64,000 nucleotides of DNA from Neoscytalidium dimidiatum (taxonomy: Eukaryota; Ascomycota; Dothideomycetes; Botryosphaeriales; Botryosphaeriaceae), in assembly GCA_037367355.1 (NCBI GenBank), contig CM074697.1:2480001-2544000 (forward strand). Reading direction: 5' to 3'. Shown one piece after another: positions 11,651 through 22,985 of this stretch; position 1 is the first letter of the stretch; each line of letters starts with the position of its first letter. Under the pieces are notes generated by a model. It searched no databases and was not told the origin of the DNA. It was given only the letters and a program-made list of their open reading frames with translations. Made by a program: the position numbers and the translations under genes.

Positions 11651-13128
11651 GAAACACACAACATAGACATTGGAGTCTGACTTATCAATCGGCATCTGTA
11701 GATCTAATTGACAGGAAAGGAGCTAAATACTAGAAAGCTCATTCCTTTCGGATTCCGTAAGTTGAATGTCATGTACCTGCAAGCGCTGGATGTGCGAACA
11801 ATATATTTCAATGTGATATATACTGTAAGGAGTTCTCCCAGGAAATCGAATCGAAGTATGGGATATTTGCAACCTGCTGTAAGTGAGGTTTCCTATATAT
11901 CCATCTGCCGACGGATGAGTCCGAAGTGTATCTTGTCTGAATTGTCAGACGCCCTAGAAAAGAAGTGTAATGACTCCAAACTGAGACCTCCTCGCTCCTG
12001 GTACGCGAGGACCATTAGGCCCTCTATAATGTCCTCGGGGAATCCACATGGCTTACATAACCCGAATTATCATTCGCCTGCCTGTCTATCCTATCTTCCG
12101 GGCCGTGCAAATGTTTACAGATTCGCCTATTAGCTAATAAGTATTGTGCAATATTATCCTCTAATGGGCTAGTGCGCAGTAAAGTCCGCAGAAGCGGTGC
12201 GGTCGATTTGCGGAGTTCCACAGGAGGTGCGGAGCTGCGCGTGCTGTGGTTGGATGGAGGGAATCTTTTGTTAGCGCAAATTCGCTGCAACCCCCCGTAT
12301 TTACCTGAAAGAGGCTTCTGGTTGGCCGATGGCATTGCACGGGCGATTTTCTTCTTCGACATATGGTCGGCGCTGACAGAAATAACCCCCGGACTATAGC
12401 AGCGGGTCGCAAGCTTACTTACAGAACTGGTTCTACGTGGTATGAGATACTAACTTACTGACTTCATGTACATATAAACTAGAGTTGCTAGCCGCTGCCT
12501 CTAATTTAAGCACAGTGGGTGGCTTGATCCAATGGGTGATAGAAGCTATAAGTTCAAGATCTACGGTGACGACATCGTATTCCAATATATTTGCAATTCG
12601 TGACTCCGTGGTAGTGTGTGTGGTCGGCAATAGTATTTGTGGTCCGCAGCAGTGTGTGTGGACTCCGCACGACTTCGTTACCACTCATTCTACATGTCTT
12701 CCGATCCCATCGTTTTTCCTATTTAGGTATTATAATTCGGACGCCCAAAAATCTGCCTAGCGTGGCCCGTTTAGATACTGCTTCAGGTAATTGATCTCTT
12801 CTGATTAGCTCTCCTTTTTCAGTGCGGCTTCGAATCGTATACGTCCTCTCTGCCGGGTGCTCTTGGCACCCGCTCTCGCCTGATCATGCCTACTCCACCA
12901 CGCAATCGCACACTAATCGAGGCATTCAGTTCCACAAATTAACGAATGATCCCTCTAATAGAAGACCAAAAAAAAAAAAACTTGTGCGGATTCTAGATGA
13001 AGATAGAAGCCAGCTTCAGTCTCTACAATGGCATCTCTATTCACAGTTATCAGTGCGACTCGTTTCGTTGAACCACACCACCAACAGTCATCTCCGCCTA
13101 AGTTGCGTTGAACCTTCTGCAGAACACG
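11651..13128. other. intergenic
   Basis: No gene recognised. Several open frames of 60-140 codons have no motif. A run of 13 A occurs near 12968-12980. Confidence 0.4.
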
Positions 13129-14626
13129 ATGAGCAAGCGAGCTTTTTCTCTCATCAAAACCAAGCCAGCCCCGACTGGCGATTCTTCCTGGGAAGCTAAA
13201 TACAAGATTATGCTGAATAAGTTTGCTAACAAAGTCCTGGAGCGGAGTAGTTCGTTCCTTAGAAATATACCAACAGCCCAACATTGGACGTACAAGACAA
13301 TGCGCGTGAGTGCGTTATCCTGATGCATGAGGAGCCGACGGTTACGAGAAATTATGATGCTACTAGGTTCGCTACGGCTATCGAGATGCGCGAGGGCACG
13401 TCTATCCCTGTCGTCATGGCTTTCTATAAAAGGGACATCGTTGCAGACTCCTAGATCAGCTGCTGCTTAACGCAGTGGTTCATGGATAAGGAACTAGAGC
13501 GGGCGCGTTTCCCGGACGAGTACCTCGAGCAGACAAACAAAACGAATGGTTCGCCGCGTAGCGTGCCTATCAGCCTTAGCGGAGCATATAGGACTTGCTG
13601 GGTATACGCCCTCGTATGGCTTTATTAGCTCGACCGAGCTCGTTACCGTGGACTTAGACATCGTTGGTGTCCTACGCCGGCTTGGCGCTGTGTTCTACGT
13701 CAAGACTAACCAGCCGTAGTCGCTTATGTTTGGCGAGTCCGATTCGCACCCAGGCCGCGTTCTTAATCCTTATAATGTTAATCTCTCTGCCGGCGGCTCA
13801 AGCGGCGGAGAAGCCGCCCTTATTGCACTCCGTGGCTCAGTGTTGGATATTGGAACTGATATTGGTGGTACTTTCCGCGGTCCTGCTAGTCTCTGCGGTA
13901 TCTACGGCTTTGAACCGTCTGCCTGTAGGCTCCCAATGCGAGGATTCTTCCCCCCATGGCTTAGTAGCAGAGCTAAACGTGCTCCGTAGCTCCGGCCCAA
14001 TATGCAACTTCCTACGCGACATGGATCTCTTTATGCGCCTCGTCTCCGTTGCGCAGCTGCACCTCGCCGATCCGCTCGTCTACCCTACCCCCCTGCACCG
14101 GCCTGCGCACGCCGCTCCCCAGCCGCCCGTTGAAAATCGGGATCATGTCGACTGACGGCGTCACCCAGCCGTAGCCGCCCGTCGTGCGCGCCATCCGCTG
14201 GGCGGCGGCGCGCTCAACCCCGCTCGCCATCGTCGAGCCGAAGCAGTATAAGCGCGCACGGCGCACGCCTCTAAGCTGGCCAAAGCGGCCACCGACGGTG
14301 GCGCCTGGGAGCTGACCGCGACCGAAACCTCGCGGCTGCGCATGATACCGTATTCTCCTGGTCGTATACGGCGCTGTGGAATATCGTGGACTACCCTGGC
14401 GCAGTATTCCCGAGGCCGATCGGAGCTAAGAAGGAGGGCAAGGAAGAGTATTGGGAGAATGCGAAGGAGGTTTGGGGTGCGGAGGATCGGTATGTTAGGG
14501 AGTTGTGGAGACAGACAAACTTCGAAGGCGCCCCAGTACAGTAGGCTTGCAGCTGGTAGCGAGGAAATAGCGTGATAATATTCTGTTTGGCGCATTGGAG
14601 GCGGTGAGGAAGGTACTGGAGCTATG
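13129..14626 (+). pseudogene. broken amidase (amidase-signature family)
   Basis: Successive frames give an amidase of the fungal acetamidase type. The N-terminal SWEAKYK lies near 13185, ECVILMHEEPTVTRNYDAT near 13315, and DKELERARFPDEYLEQT near 13490. GLAGYTPSYGFISSTELVT near 13600 and the signature SAGGSSGGEAALIALRGS near 13795 follow. The C-terminal PVGLQLVARK near 14535 and FGALEAVRKVL near 14590 close it. The Ser-cisSer-Lys chemistry of the family needs the GGSSGG loop, which is kept. Stops (for example TAG before SLMFGESDSHPGR at about 13719, probably once CAG) and at least four frame changes make it inactive. Base composition changes inside the gene: AT-rich before about 13.8 kb and markedly GC-rich after it. 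Confidence 0.85.
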
Positions 14627-14784
14627 AGAAGCCGGAGTAGTCGAGCCCGCTTCGAGGCGTTCACGACATGAAAGAGAATCGTAGTGTTTACGTTTAGAAT
14701 GATATCATTGTTGCACTGGGGTTGAAACAAGTTAACGGCGCAGCTTTCGTAGAATTCTTACTTAGTAACGTCGGTATGCACTAT

Positions 14785-15896
14785 CTACACGCCATCATTG
14801 AAGTCGTAGTGGTTCGTCCACCTCCTGTCGTACTGGCTCTCCACGTCCACGAACCGCAAGTCGGTGCCCAAGCGGATTCTGTTCTCGGGATCGTGGTTGA
14901 TGGTTGAGGCGTGAATCATGTGGGGCTTGTGGAGAACAACATCTCCAGCTTCGTAGCCGGTCGCGAGCCACCTTCGGTTGTAGTCTCTACAGAAGCCTGC
15001 GGGACCGTCTGCAAGGACGCCGGTGCTCATCATATTCCGGTTGAATGCGTTTCTGGCTTCCTCCTCGGTCAAGCCAGTCGCCATGGCCTTTTCAGTGAAG
15101 TCCCTCTCGATCTGCTGGCCAAGTTCGTCGCCTGAAGTCGGATTAGCTCGGTGTCCGATGGTGTGAGGAAAACGAAGCTTACTGTTCTCAAGGTAGATCA
15201 GACCGCCACCCTGAATGTCCACGTCTCCGATGGGAACCCAGGCCGTGACCGAATTAGGCTCGCCGTAGCGAAGGAAGATCTGGTCGTAGTGTACACCGAT
15301 GGCCTTATTTCCGGGTGTATTGTTTCGGAGGAGCGTCCGGCGCAGGTTCAGAGTGCGCTCGTTCCATCCGGTAATCTTGCTGACGAAGTCCCTCAGGACA
15401 GGGTGTTTGACGAAGTCCTCGCAGTCTGAACACCCATCAGCAAACAGCACATTTGTGAGGAGTGTGACCAGGCGAAGAACTTACACCACTCTTCGTAATG
15501 TGCTTTCAGGGCAAGATCGACGAACTGCGCGGCAGTGTCCTCGCCAGGCTTGCCGTTGCCGCCCACGGCACCGGCGCCAATGCCAGGGTAGTTCAGTTTG
15601 TCCTTTGCGTCGTCAAAGATACCATCAACAGGCTTGGTACCGGGCTTTAAGACACCGCTGGGTGCCATCATGGTGAAGTACTTCTCCCGGCACTTGAGAA
15701 CATCATCGCGGGGAAGGAGACCTTTCAAGAAAACATAGCCGTTCTCGTCATACTTCCTCCGAAGCTCCTCAATAGGCTCGTCAGGACTTGAAGGGATGAG
15801 AGGAGCGACCTCTGAAGGGTTCAGGGGGCCGTCGTTGACATAGAGCTCGCAACCAGGCCAGCTGGCGTCACGTTCGGGCGAGGCTGCGTGAGGCAT
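14785..15896 (-). CDS. PhyH-family Fe(II)/2-oxoglutarate dioxygenase
   Basis: Two exons, 15896-15485 and 15425-14785, join across a 59-bp intron (GTAAGT donor) to a 350-residue protein. It belongs to the phytanoyl-CoA dioxygenase superfamily, which hydroxylates a substrate while oxidising 2-oxoglutarate to succinate. The iron ligands are visible as His183 and Asp185 in GVHYDQIF and His309 in PHMIHAS. The 2-oxoglutarate-binding arginine is one of the two in NRIRLGTDLRF. No signal peptide or peroxisomal tail is seen, so it is probably cytosolic. Fungal members act both in catabolism and in tailoring of secondary metabolites, and the sequence does not decide. It shares a 540-bp promoter with the divergent zinc-cluster regulator, which may therefore control it. 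A TATA-like TGTATATATG lies 115-125 bp upstream. Confidence 0.92.
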
Positions 15897-16010
15897 TGTG
15901 ATGTGCAGGATGAGAATTTCAGTGCGGGAAAAGAAGCTGGTGTACGTCGCGTGCGGCCAGAGAGTCGGAGAGCTGAGCTTGAGACATGTTCAAGGGCCGG
16001 GCAAGCTACA

Positions 16011-16020
16011 CATATATACA
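16011..16020 (-). promoter_or_regulatory. TATA-like element of the PhyH gene
   Basis: Minus strand reads TGTATATATG about 115-125 bp before the ATG at 15896. Confidence 0.5.
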
Positions 16021-16265
16021 GCATCGTCAGCTGGGCCGGGCGTGCAACACACGCTCAGGCGCTCTCCAGGCGTGGCGGACGAAGACTGGAGGTCGGAAGA
16101 CTTGGCTGCATGCAGGCCGTTCTCGTCCAATGGCGGCGGCAGTGGGCCGAGCCCGCTGCGGCGTTCGACAGGAACGTGGCCGGGATCCCACATCATTAGC
16201 AGCGGCCATGTCCAGTGCGAGGGTGTCGCAGCTCGAGGCGTTCGGACCCCCCGCAAAGAGGTGGT

Positions 16266-16289
16266 GGGTGATGGGTGGTGGGTGGTGGG
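16266..16289 (+). promoter_or_regulatory. perfectly periodic G-quadruplex motif
   Basis: Four GGG tracts at 16266-16268, 16273-16275, 16280-16282 and 16287-16289 are separated by three loops of exactly four bases. This meets the classical G3N1-7 rule for an intramolecular G-quadruplex on the plus strand. It ends about 150 bp before the regulator's start codon. Confidence 0.6.
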
Positions 16290-16436
16290 TGTTCCCCGCA
16301 TTGGCGACCCACTTGGCGGCCCACGTCGAGCAGCGGACTCAGCTGCCCGAATCGGCATCAAAACAGCAACAAGGCCCTGCACCAACCAAAAACCCGAATT
16401 ACCACCTCACCCCTTACCACGTCGTCTCAGGCGATA

Positions 16437-19027
16437 ATGTCGTGGTAAGTGGCCCCCGTCGCTCCGATCGAGAGTGGAGGCTCCGGCTGATCGACCTTCC
16501 GCGCAGCACCTACTGTCGTGCTCGACACTACAAGTGTATGGAGAAACCCTGCTCTCCCGCGGTGGCTGGCACTGCACAGACCGGCCAGCTTCAGCAGAGC
16601 TGACGGCATGCGCAGGCGATGAGAACCTTCCCAAATGCAAGAGATGCGAGCGCGCGGGGCGGCGCTGCATTCGAGAGCCTCCGCGGCGCTTTCGGCACTT
16701 TGATGCTCCGACCCGTCCGCGCCAGCCCCAGATTTGGCTCCCAATTCCCCCAAACGGTCAAGCTCCTCTGCCGCTTACACACTACCCCATTGATCTGCCA
16801 TCTGACGCTCCACAGTTGACTTCATCGACGAAACCTCCAGCATCGTCGAAGGTATTGACGACCCCGACAGCAGCCAGGAAGAACAAGATCAGGCCGCCGC
16901 CGCCGCCGCAACGCAGCAGCCTGTAGCCATCCAGGTCTCTGAAGCTGCTGTTCCTGAAGCCGTCCCAGATACCAGCCTGCAGCGGCTGAATCACAGTTCT
17001 GAGCCCGGTACTGAGCCCGGTCCCTCAGTCGCCGATTCAACTGGTCTTACTCCTATCGTAGCATCCCCATTCAACAACTACAGCCACCGGTCCCGATCCT
17101 ATGCCTCTTCTCCAACCTACAATGCATTGCGAGAGCTGGGCCGCTCTCAAACCCAGGTTTTTCACGAACCTTCGCCTCCGATTACACGCTCGTCAAGCCA
17201 GCTCAGCCAGTCATGGTTGAAGAACCAATGGCCTCTGCAGTCCGACGAGGAGGCCATGCTTCTCCGCTTCTACCTCGACCACATCTCCACCTTCGTAAGT
17301 ACAGCCGCCTCCTCGTCCACACCAAATCTGAACCGCAGCACAGTTTGATCTCTGCGAACCCTACCGCTACTTCCGCTTCGAGGTGCCGCAGCGCGCGCGC
17401 ACAAACAAAACGCTTGCCAACGCCATCCTGGCCCTCTCGGCCCGCATGCTGCACTGGAAGACCGGCTACAACCCCTACGTCGCTGACCGCTACTACCAGC
17501 TGTGCCTCGAGACCCTGATCCCCTCGCTGAGCGACCTCGAAGCCGTCATGGACGAGACCCTCCTCGCCGCCACCGTCGTCCTCCGCATGCTGGAGGAGAT
17601 GGACGGTTCGTGACCCATGCGCCCCTCTACTACCAACACGGAAACCCACCCTCCCCCACTAAACCACCATCTAACGCCCCTCCTCCATCGCACGCAACGC
17701 CCCACGATACCCACTGACACCAATCTTTTCCCCCCCAACCAACAGTCCACGTCACCGGCACCGACACCCAAGGCCACCTCACCGGCAGCCAAGCGATCAT
17801 CCGCGCCTCCTCGTCCGCCGCCGCCCACCACCCGCCACGCGGCCTGCGCCGCTCGGCCTACTGGTCCGCCTTCCGCCAGGAGGTCTGGATCGCGCCGCAG
17901 ACGCAGCAGCCCATCCGCATGTCGCCCGCCGCGTGCGGCTACGACGTCGAGCACAGCTTCTCCCCGGCGCCCGACTGGGTGTGGTGCGAGCGCGGGATCG
18001 CGCACTGCGGGGCCGCCATGTTCGTAAAGATGATGAAAAGAGTTTCCCCTTTGCCTTAACTTTTTCTTTTTCTTTTCATTTTCTTTTTTTTTTTTTTGTA
18101 AAGGGGATTCGTGCTGATGTGATGCGTGAGCTACAGGAACGCGACGCTATCGTCCGGCGTGCACCAGCTGGGCGTGGGCAAGGGCGAGCAGGTGGAGCGG
18201 TGGCGCGCGCTGATGGAGGAGAATGCCCGGTGGTGGCGGTGCGTACCGGACACGTTCGAGCCGTTCTTTGGCGGCTGGGCGAAGGGCGGCGGCGCGCGCG
18301 AGGGCGATGGGGGGGAGCCTTTTTTCCCGGATGTTCGGTTTCAGGCGGATTGGCATGGTGAGTCGTTGCTGATGTCGACGCCTCTCATCTGTGAGAGAAG
18401 ATGGAGATGGGTTGGTTTTTCGCTGACGGGATGATTCTCTGAAGTCATGGGGTATTCGTACACCATCGAGGCGCACCTGCTCCTCGTCGTGCATGATCCG
18501 ACCATTCCAAAACTCGGTCCCTTAAGGCGACGCGTGATTGCGGATGTTGACGTATGTGTATCCTGCATGTGGGGGAAATTCGTCTTTATTTTCAAAGCTT
18601 CTGACCGGTGCGAATATTTGAGTAGGAGAAAGCAAGGCAGGACGTGCGAAATTTGTGCGGGCTTGCGCGGTCGAATTCGTTCTCCCCGTCAGCCAGTCTC
18701 ATTGCGTCAATGGCTATCGCATTATGTAAGTTTTGCTGTGTCAGCTCTGGTGACTTCACCCCCCTGACTTCGGTTCCCCACCTTTTCCAAAACCGAAGGA
18801 CAGCTGTTGATCAAATTTCAAAACTCTCATCAGGTGGCGACCGCTTCACCAAGCTCGAAGAGCAGAGACAGCTATACGACTTTCTCTATCAGACAGAAAA
18901 AAGCCACGGTTGGCCAACGGCGAAAGCACGAGCGCAGTTGCAAGAAGCTTGGGGCTGGGAGGCAAATGGGAGCATGGCCAACTCTCCGGCGGGGCACTCT
19001 CTCGGCGCGGCCATGACTCCACCATGA
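16437..19027 (+). CDS. Zn2Cys6 transcription factor with Fungal_trans_2-like domain
   Basis: Ten exons give 606 residues: 16437-16444, 16507-16535, 16616-16756, 16816-17294, 17344-17605, 17746-18019, 18131-18357, 18445-18551, 18626-18725, 18834-19027. The first three rebuild an exact zinc cluster, with cysteines at 3, 6, 13, 20, 23 and 30 (C-x2-C-x6-C-x6-C-x2-C-x6-C). Cys3 and Cys13 are encoded by codons split by introns. A linker follows with WLPIPPNVDFIDETSS, then the alpha-helical regulatory half with QSDEEAMLLRFYLDHISTF, ANAILALSARML and VVHDPTIP. This layout matches ArcA-like regulators. The protein should act in the nucleus, binding CGG-type sites. The exon 6/7 junction (AT|GTTCGT donor) is the least certain; it was chosen because it alone keeps the frame. 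Its divergent neighbour is the PhyH dioxygenase, a likely target. Confidence 0.88.
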
Positions 19028-22000
19028 AGCGCGCGAGGCGATGGCGAGGAAATCTGTTTTCGCTCACAGTTTAGCTACCGGCGGCGAGGAGGTATCGCGA
19101 AAAGAGAATCCGAGGCGGGGTCTCCGAGGGCCAATCGAATTTGGTTCCGCAATACGACTACGTTCGAAGATGCAAAGGAAGGACGTGCTTCCCGTTTCAG
19201 TTGGTGCGGTTCTCGAACGCTCGGGCTATACCTACATGTGTCTCGTGCATTTCCCGATTCAGCCAAAATATCCGCTAAGAGCCCTTTCTGAGTGGGTTCC
19301 GCTGACAACGCCACGCTGACCGCGCTTCAATGCTTCTGCATGCTGGTGCTCCATGCGATACCGTTGGCCTTTTTCTGAGGGCTGTTGCATGGAGCGGAGG
19401 ATATTTCCTGCTTGGTGAACGCGGAGAATTATGATAATTTAAGGTTGTCAGGGATCTGCCTGCTTGCCAGCGGACCTAATCTCTCACGTCTTACGGGATA
19501 CTAGTTGATGCTCTCATACTGAAGTTTACCGAAGGATCTAGCCTATGAGACTTTCTTGCAGGTTTCGCGTGCACGCATGAGGTCCTCCGAGGATGAACGA
19601 TCCGGTTGTTAACATGCTCTCTATTCACTCATCACTTCTATTTGTGTGTTTTTGAATTCGCAGCATGAACAGGACCGTGAGTATGGCCGATCATTAATCT
19701 CCGATGTATAGGAAGGGGATGGGATATGGAGACCTTTACCAAAAGCGGCCGATTACTAGCACGATTGACCAATTCAATAGCTTTTAGTTGAAGCATTTCA
19801 GAATACCACTGTGTGTTGGTCGGAGCGGTGCTTTACGACAGAGATGCCGAGGTTGGTGAACCAATCACAGGGTACCGAATACGGTATACGGTATACGAAA
19901 TGTCCGAAGGAATTCAAATTCCAGCCTCGGCTGGGAACAACGAAAGCTTGGAGTTTCGTACATGAGACGCCCCATCATCTTTAAACATACCTCATCGCGC
20001 AAGCTTTTCCCTCCATTCAGCTCAGAAAAACAAACATGCCAGGACACCTGATCAGGAAAGTGAATGATCATCCCCGCGACGACCGAGAGTGGCAGACCAC
20101 TTAATCTGAAAGATCTCAGCTTCCAAGCAACGCTGAAATGCAAGATACAACTTGGAACTCGACCCACTGGATTATCTGAATGCCCGTCAACGAGGGCGCA
20201 AGCGATGACTCCCACGCTGTAGTACACTCAAACAGTACCCGACGACACGATTCTTTCTTTTTTCTTGTCTATTCCCGAGCGCTCTCGAAGAACCGCGCCC
20301 TGTATGTGCTCAACACAAGGCCCGCAGCCGCCGGTGCACCCGGTGATGTCGACCTCTGGTAAAATGATGATAAAATTAACCACAATGTCATGTTACAGGC
20401 ACCTCAGAAGATACTGCAGATCTCGCAGCATAGACACTTTGGCTTAAATATCATGTTAAGACCATTTTCCCTGTAGTTTCTGCAAGAATTGTTGGTCCAC
20501 AATTTCTTGTTGATCACAAGCCCTGCGGTTGGTCACCGTTGAGGCCTATGGAACCAAGGCACCGAATTGGCTATCCAGGCCCCTCCGCGGAAACGGTTTA
20601 CCATTGCATGTGCCTACCGAAACTGGAAAGCGCGGGAAGAGCCAGATAAAAGGTGACGCTTTTCTGGAATGAAGAGAAATGAGGAGCGATTGGCTATATT
20701 TTGACGCGTCCTGATGCGCGAGCAGTCGACAGCCGGATCTCTACACCATACGCTTGTTCTATTCGATCTTTATCTGGGGACTGTCGCACAAGATATGTTG
20801 AGAAATCTCGCTAGGTCTTTCGCTTGACTAGTCAGAGGCTAAGCGGTTGTTAGACGAGAGCCAGATTCAGCCCTCGATCCGTTGCAATTCCAAGCTTTAT
20901 TGTGGCCTTAATCCGCAGGAGCGACGACGACGTCTTGGTGGAGGGGATACAGATCCGGACGAGTGAGCTTTGCAGGGAGAAAATCTCGGACAGCAACGCC
21001 CCTCCATGACTGCTAGATCCTCACCCTCGTCCTCCTCGTCCTCCTTCTCCTCACACGCACAGGCCAAAGGCACGATCCAACACTCCTCCACACCACTCAG
21101 CCCACCACGATGCCGGGGCCCCGTCTGCACACTCTCCGACAATAGATCATTCCCCCGATCCGATCTCCTCCCTACCAGCCCTTCTTCGACCCGGACGAAT
21201 GACTGTATGACGCCTTCCGCGATCCTACACGTCTATCAAGTCTACCATCAGTGTGGGAAAAGAGATGTGCTGATGATGGGGGACTATGCGACGCTGAGTT
21301 GCCGCGGCAGGTGGATGCGCTTTTCAGACCGGTCGGGCACGGTCCCGTTGGATGGGAGTGAGGAAGTCGTATTGGGGTATACTTAGAGGGCGTGCTTGGA
21401 GCACGGAAAAAGGGAGAGTTGTGTGCGCGTGGAGGGAATGAGGAGGGCGATTGTTGGCGTCGACGAGGAGGAGGAGGAGGAGGAGAGGGAGGGGGCGGTG
21501 AGGCGAATGATAAAGCCAGCGACTTGCACAGTGACAATGCATGGGTGGTGGTCGGTAATTTTTTGTTTCACCGGAAATAGTATCGCGAAGCTATGGTGAG
21601 TTTGGGTTGCGTAGTTTTCTGCATGTCTTGCAGAGCATCGATCTGCTAATGCACGTTATGTCGGTCTGCCTTGCATATGTATGATCTGCGGGCCGGGATT
21701 GGACCAATAGCTGCGACAAACACAGCTAGGTGTATGAAATTATATCTCCATCGACAACGCTAGAACAATATTTGACTTGGTAGATGAAGACGGATGCCTG
21801 ACACGAAGCCCGATTCTTGGAGAGTGTCGGATCGGGATAGAAGACCGACGGTGCGCTAGGGCCGCCGGTCAGATGCCGACGCCGGCGCTGACGAGTGCCG
21901 GCTGACACAGAAATTGCCGCTAAAATAGTGTAAAGATGTCAGTGGAAGAGACTGGATGAATGGCGCCGTTACGGTCGTGAGAGATGCACTTGGCGAGGCG

Positions 22001-22805
22001 GGTTGAGCGCGAGGCGCGAGGGTTATTCTACGGGATAGGATATCCGATCGGGTAGATTGTGGTGAGAGGTGGCACGGCATAAGGCGAGGGATTCAGCGCC
22101 GGCGAAACAATTATGGGGCCCCGCCAAAGTTTCGCCGGCGTGCGGGGTGGCTCGGGGTGGCTCAGCTTGGCGTGGGCTTCGAGAAGGCGGCCGTGGCGTC
22201 GGCTGTTGGGCGCCGCGATGTGATGGTGTTGAGGCGCAGTCGCAGTACCGAAGGCGTTTGAGATGGGAAACGAGGAGGCGGCGACAGCGTAAGCGGACGA
22301 TCAGACACGGGGGGCGATGGTGTCGGTCGGCGAGAATGTTACTGTGGAGGATCTGAGCGGGGTGGAGCTGCGGGAAAGCGCGCCAGAAGAGCCACAGAGT
22401 CAGTCACCAGAAAAGAAGCTGCGAGAAGCGAAGAAAGAACAAAGTCAGAAGGCGCGCTTCGTGTCGCCGGAGGACGGCTCGATTCGCGTTCCGCGCCGCA
22501 CAGCCTGTGTCGCGACCGACTTTCTGGCCGCCGGACTAACTTTTCGGCAGCCCGCGGGCGCGTTTTTTCTGTTGTACTGACGCGTCTAGAAGTATGTACA
22601 CAGACTGGTCAGCCTCAACAGCTGCACCCCGCACCCGCGACGTCATTGCAAACACCGCTTGCTGCAGCCAAGACGCCCAATTTCCGCCCTTTTTCCCAGC
22701 CCTTTACCCCAGCTGGCTAGCTCCGCTCTCCTCCACCCGCTCCGCGCCCTCAATGGCATGCGGCTCGTGCCATCTCTGCCCAAAATCCAGGAAGCTACCC
22801 GTCCT

Positions 22806-22853
22806 CCAATGCAACCATGCACATAATTATCCCGCTGCCGTCCATCTATAAAG
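22806..22853 (+). promoter_or_regulatory. CCAAT box and TATA box of the alpha-galactosidase gene
   Basis: CCAAT at 22806-22810 and TATAAAG at 22847-22853 lie 37 bp apart and 133-180 bp before the ATG at 22986, a classical fungal core promoter arrangement. Confidence 0.65.
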
Positions 22854-22905
22854 CTGCCGCCGTTCTCCGCGCTCCCGCCCTTCGTCCAGGCACACCCGGC
22901 TGACG

Positions 22906-22933
22906 CCTCCTCCTCCTCCTCCTCCTCCTCCTC
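22906..22933 (+). repeat. CTC trinucleotide repeat in the 5' leader
   Basis: About nine copies of CTC form a pyrimidine-rich tract between the TATA box and the start codon. CT-rich leaders are common just upstream of strongly expressed fungal genes. Confidence 0.85.
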
Positions 22934-22985
22934 TATTTTCTTTTTTTCCTCCTGTCCCTGGCCATTGACCGGCAGAAACTTCACA

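Larger units (their letters stand above)
15897..16436. promoter_or_regulatory. divergent promoter of PhyH dioxygenase and Zn2Cys6 regulator
   Basis: The 540 bp between the two start codons serve genes on both strands. They contain a TATA-like element for the dioxygenase, scattered CGG and CCG triplets of the kind zinc-cluster proteins bind, and a G-rich block at 16266-16289. Several long frames cross it, but none has family motifs. Confidence 0.65.
19028..22985. other. long intergenic stretch without a recognised gene
   Basis: About 4 kb. It contains many short frames, including a proline-rich minus-strand one at 21172-21537 that arises from a GAG repeat near 21465-21490. No motif, splice pattern or homology is apparent. 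The last 200 bp are the promoter and leader of the alpha-galactosidase gene. Confidence 0.45.

Noticed and set aside
15986..16603. 205-codon plus-strand frame across the PhyH/regulator promoter
   Set aside because: It reads in a different frame from the zinc cluster and through its introns, and has no family motif.
16560..16680. Reading the zinc cluster straight through as GGWHCTDRPAS...KCKRC
   Set aside because: It breaks the C-x2-C-x6-C-x6-C spacing. Splicing out 16536-16615 gives the exact canonical spacing.
21172..21537. Proline-rich minus-strand frame
   Set aside because: Arises from a GAG repeat; no conserved segment, start context or splice pattern.
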